Translations under genes and position numbers: made by a program | The notes under the pieces: generated by a model | What the model saw: the letters and a program-made list of their open reading frames with translations, nothing else | The model's database searches: none | What the model was told of the DNA's origin: nothing | NCBI RefSeq assembly: GCF_900176405.1 | Contig: NZ_FWXJ01000005.1 | Location: 1-64,000, forward strand | Source: Polynucleobacter kasalickyi | Lineage (GTDB): Bacteria > Pseudomonadota > Gammaproteobacteria > Burkholderiales > Burkholderiaceae | Direction: 5' to 3' | Length of the DNA stretch: 64,000 nt | Shown here: piece by piece, positions 55,502 to 64,000 of the stretch | How positions within the stretch are numbered: position 1 is the first letter of the stretch | Layout: every line of letters begins with the position of its first letter

Positions 55502-55846
55502 TTAACCGAGTTGTAATGCAAGTTGGTAAAGATTGGTTGATCTGGCACCACTTCTACAAAAGGCCAGGATTGGTTTTGGTAAGGTATCCAATAGTTCGGC
55601 CATTTGCTGCACCTGTGCCAGAGTAATTTGACCACTAATGACAGGCAAATAGGCAAAAGTAAGTCCTGCAGACTTTACTGCCTCTTCAATGTCTGTATGC
55701 TGAGGTTGATCAAGTCCTCCCTCAAAATCAGGTCGATTATCTATCACTGTTTGGTAACCTGCAGCAACAATCTCAGGGATATCCTCTTGGAAAATTTGAC
55801 CCGTAGTACCAAAATCACTGTTATGAGAAATGATTGAAACTGACAT
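55502..55846 (-). CDS. DUF442 / beta-lactamase-hydrolase-like phosphatase fold (TIGR01244)
   Basis: A 114-residue protein with the dual-specificity-phosphatase-like fold found in Blh sulfur-metabolism proteins. The active loop is AFCRSGARS with Cys97, and VIDNRPDFEG carries the conserved DNRPD. AAGGA precedes the ATG by seven bases. Persulfide or thiol chemistry is possible; the substrate is unknown. Confidence 0.9.
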   Translation of the reverse strand: MSVSIISHNSDFGTTGQIFQEDIPEIVAAGYQTVIDNRPDFEGGLDQPQHTDIEEAVKSAGLTFAYLPVISGQITLAQVQQMAELLDTLPKPILAFCRSGARSTNLYQLALQLG

Positions 55847-55900
55847 GAAAAAATCCTTATTAATTGATGAAGTTAAATATGATTGAATTGAATACCAGAA

Positions 55901-57097
55901 TTACCCAATGAGAGATAATCCAAGAGCTAGATCGTTAATTAAGTCATCGACATGTTCTAAGCCAACAGATAGTCGCACTAACCCCTCAACTAAACCAGCC
56001 TTTTCACGATCAGCCGGCGGCATTCTGCCATGCGTCGTAGTTGCAGGATGAGTAATGGTCGTCCTTGTGTCACCAAGGTTCGCTGTAATTGAACAAATTT
56101 TTGTATTATCAATTACAGTCCAAGCATTTTGTCGGCCACCTTTGACAATAAATGAAATAACTGCACCACCCATCTTTTGCTGCTGCATCGCTAAAGTGTG
56201 TTGTGGATGTGAGGCTAAACCAGGATGAAGAACACGTTCAACCGCTGGTTGTTGTTCAAGCCATTTTGCCAAATCTAAAGCATTTTGACTTTGCTTTTCA
56301 ACTCGTAAAGAAAGGGTTTCTAAACCTTTTAATAATACCCAAGCATTGAATGCTGACAGGGTAAAACCAGCACTTCGATTGAGAGTAAAAACCTTTGAAA
56401 TAAATTCTTTAGAACCAAGGATCGCACCACCTAAAACACGTCCCTGACCGTCAATGAATTTAGTTGCTGAATGGGTAACAACATCAGCGCCAAGCTTGAG
56501 AGGCTTTTGCAGAACGGGAGTACAAAAACAGTTATCCACCACGAACAAGGCATCATGTTTTTTAGCAATCCTAGAAATCCCAGCGATATCCGCAATTTCA
56601 GTTAATGGATTTGAAGGACTTTCAATGAACACCATTCTGGTGTTCGGGCGCATGGCATTCTCAAAGGCTTGAAGATCAACTAAATCGACATAACTCGTTT
56701 CAATGTTAAAGCGTGAAAAAATATTACTAAACTGCTGAATCGTCGAACCAAAAACAGCCCTTGAACAAACAATATGATCCCCAGCCTTAAGATGCGCTGC
56801 GACGATTGCAAAAATTGCTGACATGCCCGAGGAAGTTGCAACACAAGCCTCGGCTTCTTCTAGCGCGGCCAAACGATCCTGAAACATCGATACGGTTGGG
56901 TTCGTAAATCTTGAATAAATAAATCCTGTCTCAGCATGAGCAAACTTTTCTGCTGCTTCAGCTGAGTTCGCATATACAAAACTAGAGGTTAAAAAAATTG
57001 CCTCGGAATGTTCATTGAAGCTTGATCGAAGGGTACCCGCTCGAACAGCTAATGTCTCAGGGTGAAGAGGCTTGGAGGAAAATGAATCGGTAGTCAT
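55901..57097 (-). CDS. metZ: O-succinylhomoserine sulfhydrylase
   Basis: PLP enzyme that makes homocysteine from O-succinylhomoserine and sulfide. 398 residues, Cys/Met metabolism fold type I. The PLP lysine is Lys213 in HSATKFIDGQGRVLGG; YSRFTNPTV and FIESPSNPL are signatures. FIDGQGR favours MetZ over cystathionine enzymes. It follows purF by 14 bases, an arrangement common in the order. Confidence 0.95.
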   Translation of the reverse strand: MTTDSFSSKPLHPETLAVRAGTLRSSFNEHSEAIFLTSSFVYANSAEAAEKFAHAETGFIYSRFTNPTVSMFQDRLAALEEAEACVATSSGMSAIFAIVAAHLKAGDHIVCSRAVFGSTIQQFSNIFSRFNIETSYVDLVDLQAFENAMRPNTRMVFIESPSNPLTEIADIAGISRIAKKHDALFVVDNCFCTPVLQKPLKLGADVVTHSATKFIDGQGRVLGGAILGSKEFISKVFTLNRSAGFTLSAFNAWVLLKGLETLSLRVEKQSQNALDLAKWLEQQPAVERVLHPGLASHPQHTLAMQQQKMGGAVISFIVKGGRQNAWTVIDNTKICSITANLGDTRTTITHPATTTHGRMPPADREKAGLVEGLVRLSVGLEHVDDLINDLALGLSLIG

Positions 57098-57111
57098 TTT
57101 GATCTTTTTAA

Positions 57112-58653
57112 TTATTCTTGTTGAGTTAATTGAAGATGTAATTGTGATCTTGAAAAGTCAGAATTATCACCAGCACGATCGGAAGTGGCCTCAGGATTAA
57201 TCCTCGACGCTTCCAATGCATCTAAATAAGAAGTGGTGATATTACCAGTGACGTAAAAACCATCAAAGCAGGAAGCCTCAAAGTTCGTCATAATCGGGTT
57301 AATATCTCTCACAGCTTGTTTCAAATCTTCTACATCTTGATAAATTAATTGATCCGACCCAATCATTTCATTGATCTCATCATGGGTGCGTCCATATGCA
57401 ACTAACTCACTGCGAGTAGGCATATCAATACCATACACATTCGGAAAGCAGACTGGTGGTGCAGCAGAAGCAAAAATAACTTTTCTAGCACCAGCCATAC
57501 GGGCCATTTGGACAATTTCATAAGAAGTAGTACCTCTTACGATTGAGTCGTCAACGATTAAAACGGATTTATTGTGAAACTCAACCCGCATCGCATTTAA
57601 CTTCTGACGCACCGACTTCTTACGAACGGCCTGACCAGGCATGATAAAGGTTCTACCAATATAACGATTTTTGAAAAAACCTTCGCGGTACTCAATACCT
57701 AAATGCTTTGCTACTTGCATTGCAGCTGGTCGACTTGAGTCAGGAATCGGCATGACGACATCAATATCATTAATGTCTGTTTCTCGACTAATTTTCTTCG
57801 CTAAATAGTCGCCCATTCTCATACGTACGTCAAATACCGACACACCATCCATGAAAGAGTCGGGTCTGGCTAAATACACATACTCAAAAATACATGGATT
57901 CAATTCAGCATCAGCAACAATTTGACGACTTGCAAAATTACCATCTAAATCAACAAAAATTGCTTCTCCAGGAGCCACATCTCGAACGAACTCATAACCA
58001 ATACCCTCAATCGCAACCGACTCGGAACTCACCATCCATTGCGTCTTACCTTGACCAATATCCATTCGACCAATACACAACGGACGGATACCATTGGCAT
58101 CACGAAAAGCAAGTAGCCCATATCCAGCAATCATACTGACTACCGCGAAAGAACCTTGTAAACGACTATAGACTTTCTCTAAAGCGGTAAATGCAGAGTT
58201 AGCATCTAAAGCAATTCCTTCCGTCGAGTGCTGAATTTCATCGGCTAGAACGTTGAGTAACACTTCGGTATCAGAGCTCGTGTTGATATGACGACGATCA
58301 CGGTAGAACATCTCTTCACGTAGTACCCCAGCATTAGTAAGGTTGCCGTTATGTGCTAAGACAATTCCAAATGGAGCATTTACGTAAAAAGGTTGTGCCT
58401 CTTCCTCGCTACTAGCAGAACCAGCTGTTGGGTAACGAACTTGTCCGATACCCGCTTTACCAATTAGACTACGCATATTTCTAGTTCGGAAGACGTCCCT
58501 CACCAAACCATTTGCTTTATGCATATAAAAGGAACGACCATTCGTCGTGGCAATTCCTGCGGCATCTTGACCACGATGTTGTAAGAGCAATAAAGCATCG
58601 TAAATCAATTGGTTTACTGGTTCATTTGCTACAAAACCGACAATTCCACACAT
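57112..58653 (-). CDS. purF: Amidophosphoribosyltransferase
   Basis: First committed step of purine synthesis. 513 residues. Removal of Met1 exposes Cys2 (MCGIVGFV) as the Ntn glutaminase nucleophile; HRGQDAAGI, HNGNLTNA and the PRPP-binding loop VLIVDDSIVRGTTS follow. It sits in the conserved folC-SPOR-cvpA-purF string. Confidence 0.98.
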   Translation of the reverse strand: MCGIVGFVANEPVNQLIYDALLLLQHRGQDAAGIATTNGRSFYMHKANGLVRDVFRTRNMRSLIGKAGIGQVRYPTAGSASSEEEAQPFYVNAPFGIVLAHNGNLTNAGVLREEMFYRDRRHINTSSDTEVLLNVLADEIQHSTEGIALDANSAFTALEKVYSRLQGSFAVVSMIAGYGLLAFRDANGIRPLCIGRMDIGQGKTQWMVSSESVAIEGIGYEFVRDVAPGEAIFVDLDGNFASRQIVADAELNPCIFEYVYLARPDSFMDGVSVFDVRMRMGDYLAKKISRETDINDIDVVMPIPDSSRPAAMQVAKHLGIEYREGFFKNRYIGRTFIMPGQAVRKKSVRQKLNAMRVEFHNKSVLIVDDSIVRGTTSYEIVQMARMAGARKVIFASAAPPVCFPNVYGIDMPTRSELVAYGRTHDEINEMIGSDQLIYQDVEDLKQAVRDINPIMTNFEASCFDGFYVTGNITTSYLDALEASRINPEATSDRAGDNSDFSRSQLHLQLTQQE

Positions 58654-58668
58654 AGTTAACTTTCAGAT

Positions 58669-59199
58669 TTATTTGGATTTTCGAATATCAGTAGAATTTA
58701 ACAATTGATTCGCCCAATCCTCAGGAAGCCAGCTATGAAGAACTCCTACGAGTGTTTCAATAGCTGGCCTTGTTAAAGCATCTTGCCATTCAGTTGATTT
58801 TGGAAGGTCTGTTAAAGCTACTAAAGTAGAGATAACAACCACAATGAGAACTCCTCTAAAAGTCCCAAAAGCTCCACCTAACAAACGATCAAACAGTGAC
58901 AATCCTACCGAGGATATCACTTTACTAATAAAGCTAGTAAGAACTCGCCCCAAGATTAAGGAGCCTAAAAAAATTAATAAGTACGCCAGTATCACTTGAA
59001 TCGTGTGACCTACTCCCAGCGAGTGAAGCCCTAAATCAATGACTTTTTGGTAATAAACACCTGACAGATAAATGGCTAATACAAAGAATACCAATGACAA
59101 TGCTTCTTTAATAAAACCACGCGACAACCCAACAAGAATTGAAAGCAACACAATTCCTATTACAAAAAAATCGATGGTTGTGAAGGCAATATTACTCAT
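58669..59199 (-). CDS. cvpA: CvpA family membrane protein
   Basis: A 176-residue inner-membrane protein with four hydrophobic segments (about 10-30, 33-52, 65-90, 105-125). The conserved GLSRGFIKEALSL and FDRLLGGAFG blocks identify the family. It precedes purF by 15 bases. It is required for colicin V production in E. coli and linked to envelope robustness; the mechanism is unknown. Confidence 0.95.
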   Translation of the reverse strand: MSNIAFTTIDFFVIGIVLLSILVGLSRGFIKEALSLVFFVLAIYLSGVYYQKVIDLGLHSLGVGHTIQVILAYLLIFLGSLILGRVLTSFISKVISSVGLSLFDRLLGGAFGTFRGVLIVVVISTLVALTDLPKSTEWQDALTRPAIETLVGVLHSWLPEDWANQLLNSTDIRKSK

Positions 59200-59204
59200 A
59201 TGCT

Positions 59205-60041
59205 TTATTTGTTGATTTCAACAATTGTTGGGGAGAGCCCCATACCCAAGGCACTAATTTTTTTCTCCGCATTTACAGCTTCTTCTTTCGAGTTAAAAGG
59301 ACCGGCCCTTACTAAAAAAATTACAGGCGATTCAGGCGCATCTCGTTTTTTCTCAATCACATAGGTAGTAATGTTTAGATCTTTAATTTTTACTGTCAAA
59401 TTTTTTACACGCTCAGTACTAGACAATGCAGCTATTTGTACGATGTACTTTGACCCTTTGGCATCGGCTTTATTCGCACTCGTTTCTTTTGTAGCATCTT
59501 TCGATAATGGCTTAGAAGCATTGATACTTTGGGGATTAACAATTACCTCACCAGGGTCAGTTTGAAGACTCCCCTTCTCCTTCTTATTGGCAAGACTTGC
59601 AGAGGAACTACTATCAGTTGGACCTTTAGCTTTTTCCTGGGATACCACAGGAGGCAAGCTCGTATCAGGAGGAGAAGACTTCGTTGGACTAACGGATGCA
59701 GTCAAATCAGAACCGGTTGATGAAATCACTTTTTCTTCAACCGTTGAGACATTCCCAGTACTAGGATTATTCGTGACAGATTGAACCACTTTCACAACTA
59801 CATCATTATTTATTTTCTTGGGTTGTGCATCAAACAATCTTGGCAAACCAATTACCGCAATTAATAACAAAAATCCAGCGCCTATCAAGCGATGTCTAGC
59901 TCTCTGAACCTCCGGGTTTTCTGTCAAAACATCTTCTTTTTCTAGGTCTACTTTGGATTGGCGCGACCTAAAACTAGGCTCAACCTTCGGTTGCTCCGGA
60001 GGAGGTAATTTACTTTTAAAAAAAGAGGGTAAAGAAATCAT
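59205..60041 (-). CDS. SPOR-domain protein (DedD-like)
   Basis: A 278-residue division-associated membrane protein. A short cytoplasmic part is followed by one membrane segment (about 51-68), a low-complexity Ser/Pro/Lys linker and a C-terminal SPOR domain (about 198-277, KYIVQIAALSSTERVKNL...FLVRAGPFNSKEEA). SPOR domains bind denuded peptidoglycan at the septum. It lies five bases before cvpA. Confidence 0.92.
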   Translation of the reverse strand: MISLPSFFKSKLPPPEQPKVEPSFRSRQSKVDLEKEDVLTENPEVQRARHRLIGAGFLLLIAVIGLPRLFDAQPKKINNDVVVKVVQSVTNNPSTGNVSTVEEKVISSTGSDLTASVSPTKSSPPDTSLPPVVSQEKAKGPTDSSSSASLANKKEKGSLQTDPGEVIVNPQSINASKPLSKDATKETSANKADAKGSKYIVQIAALSSTERVKNLTVKIKDLNITTYVIEKKRDAPESPVIFLVRAGPFNSKEEAVNAEKKISALGMGLSPTIVEINK

Positions 60042-60150
60042 GCGGTTAGATGGCCGAACATCACATTAGCAAATAAAACAGCTTTTTTAATCATTAACAA
60101 AATTTTCCAATACCTATTTTTGAACGCTTACTTACAAGCTTATTAGTCAA

Positions 60151-61464
60151 TTAATGTTTTTTGCTCTTACGATAATCTAGTACGCCAGATACCGTGAAGA
60201 AAGATCCAAACACCACAATTCTATCATTTTGACTGACCTTATTGAGGCTTTTTTCATATGCAAGTGATGGAGAAGTGAAAATATCAATCCCAGAAATATC
60301 AGTATCTTTAACACCCAACTCTCTGAGACGCTGGGATAGGTTCTCTGCAGTTGCAGCACGTGGTGTTGGCAAGTCAACACAGTACCAATAATCTACTATT
60401 TCAAGCATAGGCTTAATTACTGCATCGATGTCCTTATCTTGCATTACTCCGAAAATTGCATAGGTATAAGGAAAATAGCCCATCTTATCCAGACCTTTAG
60501 ATAACGTGGCACTAGCATGTGGATTGTGGGCAACATCAAGCACAATGGTTGGCTGACCCGGAATAATTTGGAATCGACCAGGTAGCTCAACCATGGCAAA
60601 ACCATTTCGAATATCTTGAACACTAACAGGGAGTTTGTCCCTGAGTGCGCACAAAGCTGCTAAAACGCCTGAAGCATTTAATAATTGATTTGCCCCTCGA
60701 AGAGCCGGATAGCCAAGACCAGAAAATCTTTTACCACGACCATTCCAGGCCCATTGTTGCTGGTCACCTTGAAAATTAAAATCTACTCCAGGTTGCCAAA
60801 GGTCAGCGCCAATTGATTTTGCATAATCAATTAAGCTTTTGGGTGGCACGGGGTCTGAACAGATAGCAGGCTTACCAGCACGATAAATTCCCGCCTTTTC
60901 TAAGCCAATTGCCTCACGAGTATTCCCTAGAAAATGTTGATGATCAATATCAATACTAGTAACAATTGAACAATCGGCATCAATTATGTTAACCGCATCT
61001 AAACGCCCTCCCAAACCAACTTCAAGAATCACAACATCGACAGGAGCCATCGAAAAACATAAAAGAATAGCTAATGTGGTGAACTCAAAATAAGTCAAAG
61101 TTACTGCTGGGTCAAGGCTTGCCCTAGCCTGCTCAACTTGTCGAAAATAATTTAATAAGGTCGAAGAATCAACATTTTCTAGATTAATTCTGGCTCGTTC
61201 ATTAAACACTGATAAATGCGGGGAAGTATGACAAGCAACTTTATATCCTGCATTTGAGAAAATTGACTCTAAAAAAGCGCAAGTTGAACCCTTTCCGTTA
61301 GTACCTCCAACGGTGATTACCGGGACGTTGAATGCGAGATTCAGTTTATCTTTAACTTGATTGATACGAGTAAGCCCCATATCTATACCAACAGGGTGGG
61401 CTGACTCTAAATAAGTGAGCCATGAATCTAAATCATCAAAATACATTGGGAGGGCGGCACTCAT
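60151..61464 (-). CDS. folC: Folylpolyglutamate synthase/dihydrofolate synthase
   Basis: Adds Glu to dihydropteroate and extends folate tails. 437 residues, Mur-ligase fold. The P-loop TVGGTNGKGSTCAFLE, the EVGLGGRLDAVN motif and LDVAHNPHA are signatures. It lies between accD and the SPOR gene, with 109 bp before the latter. Confidence 0.97.
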   Translation of the reverse strand: MSAALPMYFDDLDSWLTYLESAHPVGIDMGLTRINQVKDKLNLAFNVPVITVGGTNGKGSTCAFLESIFSNAGYKVACHTSPHLSVFNERARINLENVDSSTLLNYFRQVEQARASLDPAVTLTYFEFTTLAILLCFSMAPVDVVILEVGLGGRLDAVNIIDADCSIVTSIDIDHQHFLGNTREAIGLEKAGIYRAGKPAICSDPVPPKSLIDYAKSIGADLWQPGVDFNFQGDQQQWAWNGRGKRFSGLGYPALRGANQLLNASGVLAALCALRDKLPVSVQDIRNGFAMVELPGRFQIIPGQPTIVLDVAHNPHASATLSKGLDKMGYFPYTYAIFGVMQDKDIDAVIKPMLEIVDYWYCVDLPTPRAATAENLSQRLRELGVKDTDISGIDIFTSPSLAYEKSLNKVSQNDRIVVFGSFFTVSGVLDYRKSKKH

Positions 61465-61501
61465 AACAGGTTGGAAAACAGTTCAACAACTTCTCGGTCC
61501 A

Positions 61502-62374
61502 TTAATCAATCAATTCTTGAGGTTGTTTGAGCAAAAGAGTCAAAATTTTGGCGATCTCTGAACGCAGTTCTCTCCTATCTACAATCATGTCAATGCCACC
61601 TTTTTGCATCAAAAATTCAGCTCTTTGAAAGCCCTCTGGTAGTTTTTCACGAACAGTTTGCTCAATCACTCGTGGACCAGCAAAACCAATCAAGGCCTTT
61701 GGCTCAGCCATAACCACATCACCCATAAAGGCAAAACTAGCAGAAATTCCACCCATGGTAGGATCCGTTAAAACACTAATATATGGCAGTTTAGCTTTTG
61801 ATAAAAGGGTTAACATGGAGTTGGTTTTAGCCATTTGCATCAATGATAAAAGGCTTTCTTGCATTCTGGCGCCACCAGTGGAAGAAATACAAATAAATGG
61901 CACTTTCTGTTCAATCGCCATTTGTACTCCACGTGCAAACCGCTCACCAACTACAGAGCCCATGGAACCACCCATAAACTCAAACTCAAAACAAGCAATC
62001 ACAACTGGTAAACCATGCATCGTGCCACCAAAAACAACCATTGCATCAGTTTCACCACTTGACTCCATCGCATCTTTAAGGCGATCAGGGTATTTTTTAG
62101 TGTCTTTAAACTTTAAAGAGTCTACCGGGAGAACTTCTTGACCGATCTCATAACGTCCCTCCGGGTCAAGTAAGAAATCTAAACGGGCACGTGCTTTGAT
62201 CCGCATATGATGACTACATTTAGGGCAGACTGACAAATTTGCCTCAATATCCGCTCTGTATAAAACAGCCTCGCATGATGGACATTTAACCCATAATCCC
62301 TCAGGAACAGACTTCCTTTGACTGGGATTGCTTGGTTGGATTTGGGGGGGTAGTAGTTTGTCGATCCAACTCAT
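61502..62374 (-). CDS. accD: Acetyl-CoA carboxylase carboxyltransferase beta subunit
   Basis: Transfers the carboxyl group from biotin to acetyl-CoA with AccA. 290 residues. The zinc finger uses Cys31, 34, 50 and 53; the crotonase-like core has [18 protein letters not shown] and [14 protein letters not shown]. It follows trpA by 20 bases. Confidence 0.98.
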   Translation of the reverse strand: MSWIDKLLPPQIQPSNPSQRKSVPEGLWVKCPSCEAVLYRADIEANLSVCPKCSHHMRIKARARLDFLLDPEGRYEIGQEVLPVDSLKFKDTKKYPDRLKDAMESSGETDAMVVFGGTMHGLPVVIACFEFEFMGGSMGSVVGERFARGVQMAIEQKVPFICISSTGGARMQESLLSLMQMAKTNSMLTLLSKAKLPYISVLTDPTMGGISASFAFMGDVVMAEPKALIGFAGPRVIEQTVREKLPEGFQRAEFLMQKGGIDMIVDRRELRSEIAKILTLLLKQPQELID

Positions 62375-62394
62375 TTAATCATCCTAAAAAAAAG

Positions 62395-63192
62395 TTATGC
62401 ATCAAGTGCACTACGAATTTCACTTAAAAATTCTTTGAGCAATTTTAACCCTGTTTGTGGAGGGGCTGACTCTAATAATTGCACAATCGCACTGCCAATT
62501 ACAACCGCATCGGCTGTTTGACTAACTGCCTTAGCCGTTTTTGCATCTCTAATCCCAAAACCAACAGCAATTGGAGTACTGGTTTTTTCACGAATATCAC
62601 CAATAATTGAACTAATATTTGTGGTATTTAAATTAGCAGCACCCGTCACCCCTTTTAGAGAAACATAGTAAATATAACCCTGCGCAGAGTGAGCCACTTG
62701 CTCAATACGACTCATCGTTGAAGTTGGTGCCAACAAAAAGATCGGATCAATCCCAACCTTCTTCAATTCATCAGTAAATTCAACACACTCCTCAGGAGGG
62801 TAATCGACAATTAAAACACCATCAACCCCAGCACTTGAAGCGATTTCCGCAAAATGTTTCCACCCCATTCGTTCGATAGGATTGGCATAACCCATTAAAA
62901 CAATCGGTGTATGTTGGTTTGTTAAACGAAACTCTTTCACCATACCAACACACTTCTCGAGATTAACACCTTTCACCAGAGCCCTCTCAGAGGCTCTTTG
63001 AATGACTGGACCATCGGCCATCGGGTCAGAAAAAGGAATTCCTAATTCGATTACATCAGCACCAGCATCCACTAAAACATGCATCATTTCAACAGTCATT
63101 TCAGGATCTGGGTCACCAGCTGTAATAAAAGGGATTAATCCTTTTTTTTGGTTCTTAGCTAAATTTTCAAATACTTGTTTTATTCTAGACAT
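62395..63192 (-). CDS. trpA: Tryptophan synthase alpha chain
   Basis: Splits indole-3-glycerol phosphate to indole, passed to TrpB. 265 residues, TIM barrel. Catalytic Glu is in [19 protein letters not shown] and Asp in [24 protein letters not shown] binds phosphate. It follows trpB by 26 bases. Confidence 0.98.
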   Translation of the reverse strand: MSRIKQVFENLAKNQKKGLIPFITAGDPDPEMTVEMMHVLVDAGADVIELGIPFSDPMADGPVIQRASERALVKGVNLEKCVGMVKEFRLTNQHTPIVLMGYANPIERMGWKHFAEIASSAGVDGVLIVDYPPEECVEFTDELKKVGIDPIFLLAPTSTMSRIEQVAHSAQGYIYYVSLKGVTGAANLNTTNISSIIGDIREKTSTPIAVGFGIRDAKTAKAVSQTADAVVIGSAIVQLLESAPPQTGLKLLKEFLSEIRSALDA

Positions 63193-63218
63193 GGATTTTT
63201 TATTTTCGTTTTTAAAAA

Positions 63219-64000
63219 TTACAGTTTCACTTTAGTATGCTGAGCAACAGTGTGCATATCCTTATCACCACGACCTGAAAGATTGACGAGAATCGTTTGA
63301 TCCTTCGGTAATGTTTTTGCCAATTGGCATGCGTAAGCAATCGCATGACTAGTTTCTAGTGCCGGAATAATTCCTTCGATACGACAACAGTTATGAAATG
63401 CTTCTAGGGCATCATCATCTGTTACTGCAGTATATTGTGCTCGATTGATGTCTTTTAACCAGGCATGCTCTGGACCTACTCCTGGATAGTCAAGGCCGGC
63501 AGAGACAGAGTGTGTTTCCATAATTTGGCCATTCGCATCTTGGATTAAATACGTACGATTACCATGAAGCACTCCAGGGGTACCTGCACAAAGAGCTGCC
63601 GCATGTCTACCAGTTGCAATACCATCCCCTGCAGCTTCGACACCAATCAATTTGACATCAGGATAGTTAATGTAAGGATAGAAAATCCCCATGGCATTGG
63701 AACCACCACCAACACAAGCTAATACATAGTCTGGTTGTCTACCCGTCATTTCAGGCATCTGAGTGATACACTCCGTGCCAATTACACTCTGAAAATCTCT
63801 AACCATCGCAGGATAAGGATGAGGGCCAGCAACAGTACCAATAATATAAAAGGTGTTTTCTACGTTAGTAACCCAATCACGCATCGCTTCATTTAAAGCA
63901 TCCTTCAAGGTCTTAGAACCAGACTCTACTGGTACAACAGTAGCACCTAACAGTCGCATTCTATAAATATTTTGCGCTTGACGCTCTACATCAACGCTAC
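63219..64000 (-). CDS. trpB: Tryptophan synthase beta chain, 5' part beyond the window
   Basis: Condenses indole and serine to tryptophan with PLP. The C-terminal ~260 residues are present and remain open to the window edge. [15 protein letters not shown] is the PLP-phosphate loop; [21 protein letters not shown] and [12 protein letters not shown] are family blocks. The PLP Lys lies in the missing N-terminal part. Confidence 0.98.
   Translation of the reverse strand, partial: SVDVERQAQNIYRMRLLGATVVPVESGSKTLKDALNEAMRDWVTNVENTFYIIGTVAGPHPYPAMVRDFQSVIGTECITQMPEMTGRQPDYVLACVGGGSNAMGIFYPYINYPDVKLIGVEAAGDGIATGRHAAALCAGTPGVLHGNRTYLIQDANGQIMETHSVSAGLDYPGVGPEHAWLKDINRAQYTAVTDDDALEAFHNCCRIEGIIPALETSHAIAYACQLAKTLPKDQTILVNLSGRGDKDMHTVAQHTKVKL

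Overview
The window looks like a chromosomal segment of a low-GC member of the Burkholderiales, most like Polynucleobacter. The basis is gene order: the runs ratA-rnfH-guaB-guaA, rpsB-tsf / pyrH-frr-uppS-cdsA-dxr-rseP-bamA-ompH-lpxD-fabZ-lpxA-lpxB-rnhB, ligA-zipA-smc / dapD-arsC-dapE-prmB, and trpB-trpA-accD-folC-SPOR-cvpA-purF-metZ are typical of that order. The genus is an inference; no rRNA or tRNA gene is present to test it.

Bases 1-12329 are accessory. They hold a broken sensor histidine kinase (1-1242), a very large predicted type I-secreted multicopper oxidase (1974-9491), a small winged-helix protein (10312-10632), and about 2 kb of AT-rich non-coding DNA with several inverted repeats. 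At 11168-12329 a Phd/VapC toxin-antitoxin pair sits between a decayed copy of the last ~270 bp of guaA and the intact guaA gene. This is a footprint of an element that inserted at the guaA 3' end.

Bases 12330-64000 are densely packed core genome. GMP synthesis (guaB, guaA) runs leftward with ratA and rnfH. Rightward lie smpB and a four-gene cluster (circularly permuted ATP-grasp, alpha-E, transglutaminase-like, Anbu protease) that matches a predicted peptide-tagging and proteolysis system. Next come ppsA and its regulator ppsR, then a long leftward envelope and lipid A operon that begins behind the rpsB-tsf terminator. map and glnD run rightward; ligA, zipA and smc leftward; dapD, arsC-like, dapE and prmB rightward. 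A leftward run (thioesterase, radA, a small exported protein, a DUF442 protein, metZ, purF, cvpA, a SPOR protein, folC, accD, trpA, partial trpB) closes the window.

The strongest candidate for something little described is the 2505-residue oxidase. Its Cu-ligand set is complete and canonical, but about 510 residues are inserted between the first cupredoxin domain and the rest. The insert contains four ~87-residue Cys-containing repeats and a second repeat class, and the protein ends in cadherin-like and RTX repeats. Related short dyads precede it, and a winged-helix gene lies just beyond them, so a local control circuit is possible.
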